In this document: piece by piece, positions 1 to 6,777 of the stretch
Numbering within the stretch: the first letter of the stretch is position 1
Layout: each line of letters starts with the position of its first letter
Assembly: GCA_051653685.1 (NCBI GenBank)
Contig: JBOFWQ010000183.1
Location: 1-9,911 of the forward strand
Source: Faucicola sp937889485
GTDB taxonomy: Bacteria; Pseudomonadota; Gammaproteobacteria; Pseudomonadales; Moraxellaceae
DNA length: 9,911 nt
Direction: 5' to 3'
The notes under the pieces: generated by a model
The model's input: the letters and a program-made list of their open reading frames with translations, nothing else
Database searches by the model: none
Told to the model about the DNA's origin: nothing
Made by a program: the position numbers and the translations under genes

Positions 1-43
1 GGCTCGGTATTTTTATAAAACACTCGATTGGGCAAGGCAAAGT

Positions 44-71
44 TTAACAAGTTTGCAGTAGCCACTATAAA
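44..71 (+). promoter_or_regulatory. Possible rightward sigma-70 promoter
   Basis: TTAACA at 44-49 (5 of 6 matches to the -35 consensus) and TATAAA at 66-71 (5 of 6 to the -10) are separated by 16 bases. No rightward open reading frame follows in the next 500 bases, so the match could be chance in AT-rich DNA or could drive a non-coding transcript. Prediction from sequence only. Confidence 0.25.
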
Positions 72-122
72 TTGATTATCCAATTTTTTATCCTCATTGT
101 GTATAAAAACTTACCAATATTA

Positions 123-133
123 GACACAGTGTC
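123..133. promoter_or_regulatory. Palindrome GACACAGTGTC, possible operator
   Basis: GACAC and GTGTC form a perfect inverted repeat around a central A. It lies just downstream of the predicted start of the leftward promoter, where a bound repressor could block transcription. The right half overlaps a second weak inverted pair, TGTCG (130-134) with CGACA (143-147). ACAC-N-GTGT dyads are common among dimeric helix-turn-helix regulators, but no regulator can be named from this sequence. Confidence 0.3.
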
Positions 134-146
134 GAACAAGGGCGAC

Positions 147-176
147 ATTATACATTTTTTAGGGAAAGAACGGCAA
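147..176 (-). promoter_or_regulatory. Possible leftward sigma-70 promoter
   Basis: Read on the minus strand, TTGCCG (176-171, 4 of 6 to the -35) is followed after 18 bases by a perfect TATAAT (152-147). The predicted start point is near base 140, immediately before the palindrome at 123-133. No gene starts within bases 1-140 on this strand, so any target lies left of the window. Confidence 0.35.
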
Positions 177-455
177 TTACCTATGCCATTTTTTGTCAAA
201 ATATGGGGGTTTTTACTGAAAATACATTAACAATGTCGAATTCTTAATTATAAAACCCTACATTTTTTTATATTATTAATGAAATAAAATCGGTTGTCGA
301 GTCTTTTATATAAAAATTTTGTAAACTTATCAAAACTTTTTGTAATATATTGAAAGTCTGTATAACGGGCGTTGGTAATGGGGGCGGCTTTGTTGTTGTT
401 TTGGTAGCTATGAGTTTGAGGATAGCTGGGTAATGGGGTGAGCAAGGTGTGCTGG

Positions 456-477
456 CAAGTGTAAAACAAGTGTAAAA
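456..477. repeat. Exact 11-bp tandem duplication
   Basis: CAAGTGTAAAA occurs twice without a gap, at 456-466 and 467-477. It abuts the base of the gdhB terminator hairpin, and the second copy supplies most of the T-tract read on the minus strand. It may simply be a slippage duplication. Confidence 0.7.
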
Positions 478-511
478 ACGGTGGCGCATGACAGGGTAAT
501 GCGTCACCGTT
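474..511 (-). terminator. Rho-independent terminator of gdhB
   Basis: Arms at 477-489 and 499-511 pair over 13 positions, 12 as Watson-Crick pairs with one mismatch (position 484 against 504), around a 9-base loop. Read leftward, the stem is followed at once by five T (plus-strand A at 474-478), as expected for intrinsic termination. It lies about 80 bases past the gdhB stop codon. No T-tract follows on the plus strand, so it works only for leftward transcription. Confidence 0.8.
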
Positions 512-540
512 GTGAGTTTGTGTCCATCCAAGCTGCTTGC

Positions 541-569
541 TGACTAGCCGCCTAGTGACTAGCGCCTAG
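541..569. repeat. CTAG-rich imperfect tandem repeat
   Basis: TGACTAGCCGCCTAG (541-555) is followed directly by TGACTAGCGCCTAG (556-569), differing by a single base deletion. The unit contains two CTAG words, so four CTAG tetranucleotides fall within 26 bases (544, 552, 559, 566). CTAG is generally under-represented in proteobacterial genomes, which makes the cluster stand out. It lies in the 3' untranslated part of gdhB, between the stop codon and the terminator. Function unknown. Confidence 0.75.
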
Positions 570-592
570 CATGATGAGGCACTGCTTGGTGG

Positions 593-3500
593 TTACATGG
601 GTTCAAGGGCTTTTAGTTCTCCCACCAAAACGGATAACCAAGCAAAATTCATATCTGCTTCCACCCCTGTGGGCGGTGCTAGCTGTGCTAAAGTTGCCGC
701 ATGCAAGGTGGTAAAGGCTTCTATTGCCGTTAATGGGGCGTTTTGGGTCAAAAATTGACCTGCATAGCGGCGGAAAGTGAGCATAATGTCGTGACGAAGC
801 GCTTGGATTGCTCGGCTTTCCCAATAGGTATCCTGCGGCAATTGCTGTGCTTGCGCCATTAGCCAGTCAATTTTTAGGGCTTCATAGGCTTTAAAATAGA
901 CCTTGGCAACCGCATCGGCTGGCTGGTTGTTTTGTTTGGCAAACCAGACGGCGTCCAAAATTTGCGGTGATACTGCCAGTACGGTGGGTAGCTGTTTTAC
1001 GGTGTCACCCAATGCAAGTTGGCTGGTATACGCGATAAAACGGCTGGTTTTTGGGGTCTGCTGTGCAAGGTTTGCCGCTAGTAGGGCAACACCTTGACCG
1101 AGTTGTTCGGTTAAGTCGGTCACGGTAAAATTTTCCCCAAACTGCTGAATAACCCAATACATACTTTGGATAATGTCTTCTCGCAGCCGCAATTCCATCT
1201 CTAGTTGTGTAGTTGCATCTATTTGATTGTCTAGGGTTTCTATAAGCTGCCAATGAGCACGAATGTTAAACACATCTCTTACCACACTATAGGCTTTGAC
1301 CATGGTGGCAACCGACACGCCCAACTGGTCAACCAATTGGTAAACCAATTCTATCCCCAAGCGATTGACTACGCTATTGGTGAGATAGGTGCTGATGATT
1401 TCTCGATGCAGGGGGTGCGCGGTCATTTGCGCAAAAAACTGTTGTGACAATGTGGTTGGGAAATACGCGCAAAGCTCTTGGGCAAAGTAGCGCTCATCTG
1501 GCAAGTCTGACGCCAATACATTGTCATATACCCACATTTTGCCGTATGCCATTATTACAGCAAGCTCAGGATTGGTTAAGCCTTGCCCCGCTTGCTGACG
1601 CGCCAGTAGTTGCTGATCGCTGGGTAAAAATTCAATGCCCCGATCAAGGCGCTCTTGCTGCCCCAAAAATTGCAAAAATTTTTGCTGCAGACCCAAGTTT
1701 TCAACGCCCGCTTTGGCAGATAGCTCGATGGCTTGCGGTTGTAGGTAGTTTTGTCGTAGCACCAACTTTGCCACATCATCCGTCATACTCGCTAATAAGG
1801 CATTTCGCTGTTTGAGGGTCATATCGCCCTGCTCTACAATGTTACCCAATAAAATTTTGATATTGACCTCATGGTCAGAACAATTGACGCCTGCGGAGTT
1901 ATCAATTGCATCGGTATACACGCGCCCGCCTTGCTGCGCGTATTCAATGCGCCCACGCTGGGTCATTCCGAGGTTGCCGCCTTCACCAATGACTTTGGCA
2001 CGCACTTGTTGCCCATTAATACGCACGCTATCATTGGCGCGGTCGCCCACTTCTAGATGGGTTTCGGCATCACTTTTTATATAGGTGCCGATGCCCCCAT
2101 TCCAAATAAGGTCAACAGGTGCGGCTAGCAACGCGCGAATTAACTCATCAGGGGTTAGCTGGTCTTTGTCAATCAAAAAGACCGCTTTCATCTCATCGCT
2201 AATGGCAATGGCTTTATCTTGGCGTGAAAACACGCCGCCGCCTGCACTGATTAATGCAGAATCATAATCTGCCCAAGTGGAGCGCGGCAACTTAAATAGA
2301 CGCTGTCTTTCGGTCAATGCGGCCTCAAGGTTATGGGGCATCGGGTCAATAAAGATGTGTAAATGGTTAAAAGCCGCTACCAGCGCAATATTGGCAGATT
2401 GCAGCATACCATTACCAAATACGTCACCGCTCATATCGCCAATACCAACCACACGAATTTGGTTGTTGGGGTTGTCGGTATTTTGAATATCTTTACCAAG
2501 CAGTCTAAAGTGACGTTTGACAGATTCCCAAGCGCCGCGCGCGGTAATGCCCATGGCTTTATGATCATAGCCCACCGAGCCGCCAGAGGCGAAGGCATCG
2601 CCCAACCAAAAACCATATTCTGCCGAAATAGCATTGGCGATGTCAGAAAAACTTGCCGTACCTTTATCGGCAGCTACCACCAGATAAGGGTCATCTCCAT
2701 CGTGGCGCACGGTATTGGGGGGTGGGACGATTTGACCGTCTACGAGGTTGTCGGTAATATCGAGCATGCCGCGAATAAACGTCTGATAACACGCTACGCC
2801 CTCTGCCATGAACGCATCACGCCCTGCTTTGAGGGTTTTGGTTTTAACAATAAAGCCACCTTTAGAGCCCACAGGCACGATGACGGCATTTTTGACCATT
2901 TGCGCTTTTACCAGTCCCAACACCTCGGTACGAAAATCTTCTTGACGGTCTGACCAGCGTAGCCCACCGCGAGCGACTTTGCCACCTCGCAAGTGTACCG
3001 CTTCTACACGAGGCGAATAGACAAAGATTTCAAACATCGGTTTTGGTTTTGGTAAATGGGGAATATCTTGTGCCAAAAACTTAAATGCTAGCCGATCTTT
3101 TGGCTGATGTTGGGCATTTTTTTGGTAAAAATTGGTACGTAGCAGCGCCTTTATTAGGTCGAGCATCCAGCGTAAAATGCTATCTTCATCAAGGGTTTGC
3201 ACTGATTTTAGGGCCAGCTCGATTTTGGCACCCAGACTGTCTATGGTCATGTCTGCTTGCATGACGCGGCTGTCTAGCTCCCCGTCCTCAGGCTGCATTT
3301 TGGCATGAAAAAGCTGGATCAAATGGGTGCTTAGTTGTGGATATTTCACCAAGGTCTGTTTGATGTATTTGAGTGAAAATGGCGCTTTGGCTTGTAGCAT
3401 ATAGTGGCTCAAAGCACGCAGTACGCTGACTTCTAAGCCGTTTAGGGCGGTGGTGACAATCAGTTCATTAAGGCGGTCATTTTCAAGTGCGCCTTGCCAC

Positions 3501-5473
3501 ATGAGATCCAAGGCTTGTTCAACTTGTTTGCCTACCACGCTCATATCGATGTCGGCATGCTCTCGCATTACCAAATGATATGCTTGAAGCCATAACCCGT
3601 GTTGGGCAAATTCGTAGGTTTGGGCATTGATTACGTCCCAACCAAAATTTTCCAAAATAGGTAAAATATGTGACAAAGTAGCAGGGCTACTTTTTCCGTA
3701 CACTTTTAGATGTAAGCTTTGTGGTGATTCATTGGATTTTTGATACAGGTGCCAGCTAAGGCGCGGCTCATCAGCAGTGGCAATTGCCTCCAACCGCTGC
3801 ACATCGGCAAGCGCAATGCGAGGGGCATAGTCTTCTTGATAAGCAAGCGGCATGGTGGCTAGGTATTTATTTGCCAGCGCACGGCCAGTGACTTCGCCCA
3901 ACTCATCAATAAATACTTGCCCTGCATTGTCTTGCCAGCCTTGCATGAGGGTACTTAGCTGCCGCTCTAACTTGGGCAATAACGTCTCTAAATCTACCTC
4001 ATTTAAACTCTCTGGCTTGGTACGCACATGGATATGTAAACGGGCATGATGCAGCTCATCAAATTCGGTACTAAATTGGGCAGAAATACCGCCAAATGCC
4101 TCAATTAACGCCGTTTGTATTGCTACACGTAAATAGGTATTAAACTTGTCACGCGGCACAAATACCAAACACGATACAAAGCGCTGGTAATGATCAATGC
4201 GCGCAAACAAGCGCAGCTCATGTTTATTATGTAAATTGGCAATCCCAACCACCATCTGATATAGCTCATCGGTGGTAGCCTGAAACAAATCATCACGTGG
4301 CAAGGTGTTGAGAATATGCTGGAACTTATGGTACGCATGACCATTTTCAGGTAGTTGCGCTTTGGTTAACACGCTTTGCACCTTTTGGCGCAGCATTGGA
4401 ATTTGCGTTGCAGTGAGCTGATAAGCATTGGCAGTCAACAAGCCAATAAAACGGTGCTCACCAATAACCTTGCCCGTTTCATCAAATTTTTGAATACCCA
4501 AAAAATCCATATAAACAGGACGGTGCACGGGTGCCAAATGGCTAGATTTGGATAGCAATAAAATTTGCGGTTCATGAATCAGCGCGCGCAGCGACTTGGG
4601 CAGTTGATGAAAACTATCGGAGCGTTGACCGCTTTGGTCGGGCTTATCGGTTAACAGCCCAAGCCCCGTAGCAGCCACACGGTATATATCACTGCCTGCC
4701 GCCTCATCGGTATAACGGTACTCACGATAGCCCAAAAAGATAAAATTATCCGCCAAAATCCAGTCCAAAAAAGCTTCAATTTCGTGAATATCGGTATGAT
4801 TTTGGGTTTGCTGCATAATCGGCAGCGGGCTAGTGGCTAGCACCGACTTGACATCGATCAGCTTGTCACGCATGGCTTGCCAATCGCTTACCACCACGTC
4901 TAACACATTAATTTTATCAAAAATTGCTTGGCGAATTGAGGCAAGCGCCGCCTCAGACTGCCTAGAAATCTCACAATAAATCAAAGAAATAAATTTGCTG
5001 TCACTGGTTTTGGTGGTGTTGACATCAATAACCTGATTATTATCATCCCGATCCACTGCCATAATCGTATTGTGTAGCCGATGCACCGCAATATTCATCG
5101 ACTCAAGACTCATCAGCAGCGTATCTACCAAAAATGGGCGATCTGATGCCACAATCTGAATAATCGTATGCGGCGAGTGAAAATGCACGGTTTCAAAATT
5201 GGGATTAAACACCGCCACCTGCGGCACCATATACTGATAACGCTGCAACAAACTAAAATGATGCACCGCAATCCCTGCCAAATTTTCACTGGTAATATGG
5301 GAATTAGCTTGCCCAAAATGCTGCTGCAAAGACTGGTAATAATTATCAATAAACTGTCCTAATACCCCATCAGTTGTGGGGTCGGTGACGTGAAGCTTGG
5401 CGCAATGTTTGATTGCCTCAATATCAACGCGTGCGTTAATCGAAGGGGTAACAGCGGGTTCCTGCTCAGTCAT
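593..5473 (-). CDS. gdhB: NAD-specific glutamate dehydrogenase, large (GDH-180) type
   Basis: Cytoplasmic enzyme that oxidatively deaminates glutamate to 2-oxoglutarate and ammonium with NAD+, feeding amino acid catabolism into the TCA cycle. The 1626 residues match the usual 1600-1650 of the GDH-180 family (Pseudomonas GdhB type). Three ACT-like regulatory stretches are visible near residues 100-185, 415-500 and 584-660. The catalytic core follows: RGGLRWSD at 835-842, PVGSKGGF at 867-874 with the probable catalytic Lys871, ADKGTA with Asp936, and the nucleotide-binding GxGDMSGDVFGNG stretch from Gly1010. The C-terminal 400 residues correspond to the helical domain of the family. The ATG at 5473 is well placed behind AAGGA (5484-5480, 6-base spacing). 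The frame is intact, transcribed alone, and ends at its own terminator. In studied homologues the long N- and C-terminal regions carry allosteric control. The symbol follows Pseudomonas usage. Confidence 0.97.
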   Translation of the reverse strand: MTEQEPAVTPSINARVDIEAIKHCAKLHVTDPTTDGVLGQFIDNYYQSLQQHFGQANSHITSENLAGIAVHHFSLLQRYQYMVPQVAVFNPNFETVHFHSPHTIIQIVASDRPFLVDTLLMSLESMNIAVHRLHNTIMAVDRDDNNQVIDVNTTKTSDSKFISLIYCEISRQSEAALASIRQAIFDKINVLDVVVSDWQAMRDKLIDVKSVLATSPLPIMQQTQNHTDIHEIEAFLDWILADNFIFLGYREYRYTDEAAGSDIYRVAATGLGLLTDKPDQSGQRSDSFHQLPKSLRALIHEPQILLLSKSSHLAPVHRPVYMDFLGIQKFDETGKVIGEHRFIGLLTANAYQLTATQIPMLRQKVQSVLTKAQLPENGHAYHKFQHILNTLPRDDLFQATTDELYQMVVGIANLHNKHELRLFARIDHYQRFVSCLVFVPRDKFNTYLRVAIQTALIEAFGGISAQFSTEFDELHHARLHIHVRTKPESLNEVDLETLLPKLERQLSTLMQGWQDNAGQVFIDELGEVTGRALANKYLATMPLAYQEDYAPRIALADVQRLEAIATADEPRLSWHLYQKSNESPQSLHLKVYGKSSPATLSHILPILENFGWDVINAQTYEFAQHGLWLQAYHLVMREHADIDMSVVGKQVEQALDLMWQGALENDRLNELIVTTALNGLEVSVLRALSHYMLQAKAPFSLKYIKQTLVKYPQLSTHLIQLFHAKMQPEDGELDSRVMQADMTIDSLGAKIELALKSVQTLDEDSILRWMLDLIKALLRTNFYQKNAQHQPKDRLAFKFLAQDIPHLPKPKPMFEIFVYSPRVEAVHLRGGKVARGGLRWSDRQEDFRTEVLGLVKAQMVKNAVIVPVGSKGGFIVKTKTLKAGRDAFMAEGVACYQTFIRGMLDITDNLVDGQIVPPPNTVRHDGDDPYLVVAADKGTASFSDIANAISAEYGFWLGDAFASGGSVGYDHKAMGITARGAWESVKRHFRLLGKDIQNTDNPNNQIRVVGIGDMSGDVFGNGMLQSANIALVAAFNHLHIFIDPMPHNLEAALTERQRLFKLPRSTWADYDSALISAGGGVFSRQDKAIAISDEMKAVFLIDKDQLTPDELIRALLAAPVDLIWNGGIGTYIKSDAETHLEVGDRANDSVRINGQQVRAKVIGEGGNLGMTQRGRIEYAQQGGRVYTDAIDNSAGVNCSDHEVNIKILLGNIVEQGDMTLKQRNALLASMTDDVAKLVLRQNYLQPQAIELSAKAGVENLGLQQKFLQFLGQQERLDRGIEFLPSDQQLLARQQAGQGLTNPELAVIMAYGKMWVYDNVLASDLPDERYFAQELCAYFPTTLSQQFFAQMTAHPLHREIISTYLTNSVVNRLGIELVYQLVDQLGVSVATMVKAYSVVRDVFNIRAHWQLIETLDNQIDATTQLEMELRLREDIIQSMYWVIQQFGENFTVTDLTEQLGQGVALLAANLAQQTPKTSRFIAYTSQLALGDTVKQLPTVLAVSPQILDAVWFAKQNNQPADAVAKVYFKAYEALKIDWLMAQAQQLPQDTYWESRAIQALRHDIMLTFRRYAGQFLTQNAPLTAIEAFTTLHAATLAQLAPPTGVEADMNFAWLSVLVGELKALEPM

Positions 5474-5487
5474 AATATATCCTTATT

Positions 5488-5500
5488 GTTGTTAAACAAC
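5488..5500. promoter_or_regulatory. Palindrome GTTGTT-A-AACAAC in the gdhB leader
   Basis: Perfect 6-base inverted arms flank a single A. The element ends 3 bases upstream of the gdhB ribosome binding site (5480-5484) and directly follows the best -10 candidate for gdhB (TAAAAT, 5509-5504), so it would lie around the transcription start. It may be an operator for a dimeric regulator. An RNA hairpin is less likely because the 1-base centre would need pairs to open to form a loop. No regulator can be named. Confidence 0.4.
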
Positions 5501-5503
5501 CTT

Positions 5504-5509
5504 ATTTTA
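5504..5509 (-). promoter_or_regulatory. Candidate -10 element of gdhB
   Basis: TAAAAT on the minus strand matches the -10 consensus at 5 of 6 positions, about 30 bases before the gdhB start codon. No good -35 is found at the right distance. Instead that region holds a direct repeat (5526-5548), which fits a promoter that depends on an activator, but a random AT-rich match is equally possible. Confidence 0.3.
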
Positions 5510-5525
5510 TCCAAATAATATTTAC

Positions 5526-5548
5526 CCAAACTAATGGGCGCCAAACTA
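5526..5548. repeat. 8-bp direct repeat upstream of gdhB
   Basis: CCAAACTA occurs at 5526-5533 and 5541-5548, a period of 15 bases. The first copy overlaps the expected -35 position for the candidate gdhB promoter. Tandem sites at this place often bind activators, but nothing here identifies one. Confidence 0.45.
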
Positions 5549-5809
5549 GGCTTGATGTTTAAAATAGTAGGTTTGTATGAGATTTTTGATAGTGCCTAAA
5601 AAAATAGCGGATTGAAACAAGAAAACGACGTTCTTGCCCCTAAATAATGTCATGACACAAGCGATAAAGCAAGATGCAGGCGCGCTTATATAGAGAATTA
5701 TTGAAAAAAATTATCGTTCACTCATGAAGCTGCAACACTAAAGTAAAAATAAGCCATTTTTCTTACCTAATTCTACAATTTAAAAATAGCTATGTATCAA
5801 CAAGATTTT

Positions 5810-5815
5810 TATAAT
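5810..5815 (+). promoter_or_regulatory. Candidate -10 element of the SIMPL gene
   Basis: A perfect TATAAT hexamer. The best -35 at 18 or fewer bases upstream is weak (TAGCTA at 5787-5792, 3 of 6, 17-base spacer). Use of this promoter would give a leader of about 120 bases before the start codon at 5944. Confidence 0.3.
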
Positions 5816-5894
5816 AATCAAATCGTAGTTATACCAAACAACGCCTGCCATTAGCAGTGTACGATACCACGCCATGCCCCATTCAGCACAACCA

Positions 5895-5911
5895 ATTGGC
5901 TGACATTGGCT
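5895..5911. repeat. ATTGGCT direct repeat before the SIMPL gene
   Basis: ATTGGCT occurs at 5895-5901 and 5905-5911, exactly 10 bases apart (one helical turn). The first copy overlaps the palindrome CCAATTGG (5892-5899). The pair sits 32-49 bases before the start codon, where a regulator or leader structure could act. Functional meaning is unproven. Confidence 0.4.
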
Positions 5912-5943
5912 AATTTTTTTCATCTATTTTAGGGAACTACTGC

Positions 5944-6696
5944 ATGAAACCAACCGCCACAACCAAAATTTTGCATGGAATTTTAGCTGTCTCTATGTTG
6001 TTACCGCTGGCTAGCTTGTCAGCCAATGCCGCCACCTATCCTGCTGGAAACACCATGACAACCTCACTTAATTACGGTTTAATTAACTTTGCTGCCGCTG
6101 CCAGTAAAAAAGTCAACAATGACCAAATCAATGCCACCTTAAATAAAACTGTCCAAAATAAATCCAGTGTAGAAGTGGCAAACCAAATTGCCACCACCTT
6201 AAACCAAGCCGTGGTTATCGCCAAAAAATACCCACAAGTACAAGTGACCACAGGCAATCAGAACACTTATCCACAGTATGATAAAAATCAAAAAATCAAT
6301 GGCTGGACAGGCACGGCAAGCCTCAACCTAAAGAGCACGGACACCGTGGCAGCAAGCAAGCTTATCGCTGAGCTGCAATCATTTATGACATTAGACGGAT
6401 TAGATTTTGCTGTCTCTGATACGCTTCGTAAGGCAACTGAGCAAGAACTGATGATTGAGGCGTCAAAAAACTTCCAACGCCAAGCGCAAACCCTGCTACC
6501 TGCTTGGGGCGCAAAAGATTATCAGTTAGTGAATCTTGATTTTAGCCAAAGTGGGGACTATCGCCCGATGTCACGCGGCTATGGTGGGATGCTGATGGCG
6601 GCTGAAGCCAGTGCCAAAGTCGCTGACCAAAATTTTCAAGCAGGTGACAGCACCATCACCGTCACCGCCAATGGTACAGTACAATTGGTCAAATAA
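5944..6696 (+). CDS. SIMPL domain-containing (DUF541) secreted protein
   Basis: The 250-residue product starts with a Sec signal peptide: Lys8, a hydrophobic stretch at about 9-25, then SANA with likely cleavage after Ala29, so the mature protein should be periplasmic. Residues from about 33 to the end match the SIMPL/DUF541 family. Visible hallmarks are the helix rich in Ala, Asn and Gln near 75-95, the stretch YPQYDKNQKINGWTGTASL near 109-127, the SKLIAELQ helix, and the closing STITVTANGTVQL strand. Family members include E. coli YggE and Brucella BP26. YggE has been linked to oxidative stress tolerance and BP26 forms ring-like oligomers, but no biochemical activity is established. The ATG is preceded by AGGGA (5931-5935) at 8 bases. 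The gene stands alone and converges on pal through a shared terminator. Confidence 0.88.
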   Translation: MKPTATTKILHGILAVSMLLPLASLSANAATYPAGNTMTTSLNYGLINFAAAASKKVNNDQINATLNKTVQNKSSVEVANQIATTLNQAVVIAKKYPQVQVTTGNQNTYPQYDKNQKINGWTGTASLNLKSTDTVAASKLIAELQSFMTLDGLDFAVSDTLRKATEQELMIEASKNFQRQAQTLLPAWGAKDYQLVNLDFSQSGDYRPMSRGYGGMLMAAEASAKVADQNFQAGDSTITVTANGTVQLVK

Positions 6697-6725
6697 TTGT
6701 TTGGCGTATACCCACCAAAATTTAC

Positions 6726-6756
6726 AAAAAAACCTGTTTTAACAACAGGTTTTTTT
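6726..6756. terminator. Bidirectional rho-independent terminator
   Basis: A7-CCTGTT (6726-6738) and its exact complement AACAGG-T7 (6744-6756) form a perfect 13-bp stem around a 5-base loop TTAAC. The T-tract is present in both directions, so it can end the rightward SIMPL transcript 29 bases past its stop and the leftward pal transcript 21 bases past its stop. Confidence 0.9.
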
Positions 6757-6777
6757 ATTCATTGAGGCTTTTTGGGG

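Larger units (their letters stand above)
1..473. other. AT-rich intergenic region, no credible gene
   Basis: This stretch lies downstream of the gdhB terminator and runs to the left window edge. It is AT-rich with many A and T runs. Short leftward reading frames exist at 248-469 and 268-531, but they have no recognisable domain, no ribosome binding site, low-complexity composition, and one runs through the gdhB terminator hairpin, so I do not call them. It does hold promoter-like elements on both strands (44-71 rightward, 147-176 leftward), a perfect odd palindrome at 123-133, and three copies of TGTCGA at 130-135, 234-239 and 295-300. The simplest inference is that the left part is the control region of a leftward gene beyond the window. 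Confidence 0.6.
5474..5943. other. Divergent AT-rich spacer between gdhB and the SIMPL gene
   Basis: The 470-base gap holds no convincing gene. It contains the gdhB leader (5474 to about 5500), a palindrome next to the gdhB ribosome binding site, an 8-base direct repeat at 5526-5548, a CAAGAA/TTCTTG stem (5618-5623 with 5631-5636), the perfect palindrome TGTCATGACA (5648-5657), a consensus TATAAT at 5810-5815, and paired ATTGGCT words just before the SIMPL gene. A 20-codon frame at 5792-5854 lacks a ribosome binding site. The central part, about 5560-5780, shows nothing beyond these small dyads. Confidence 0.7.

Noticed and set aside
310..345. A/T-rich near-palindrome that could fold into a hairpin
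   Set aside because: Only A-T pairs with a bulge; expected by chance in such AT-rich DNA.
248..531. Two overlapping leftward frames of 73 and 87 codons (248-469 and 268-531)
   Set aside because: No domain, no ribosome binding site, biased AT-rich composition, and the longer one spans the gdhB terminator hairpin.
597..608. GGGTTCAAGGG resembling a tRNA T-loop
   Set aside because: It is the 3' end of the gdhB coding sequence and no acceptor, D or anticodon stem surrounds it.
1321..1351. Period-12 repeat of CCAAYTGGT-like words
   Set aside because: Inside gdhB, where it encodes the repeated pattern VYQLVDQL; explained by protein sequence.
2363..2953. 196-codon rightward frame antisense to gdhB
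   Set aside because: It lies wholly opposite the conserved catalytic core of gdhB; its openness follows from the codon usage of the real gene.
5618..5636. CAAGAA/TTCTTG hairpin as a possible terminator
   Set aside because: No T-tract follows directly on either strand and no gene ends there; retained only as a minor dyad in the spacer description.
5792..5854. Rightward 20-codon frame in the gdhB/SIMPL spacer
   Set aside because: No ribosome binding site, overlaps the candidate promoter -10, and is short enough to be chance.
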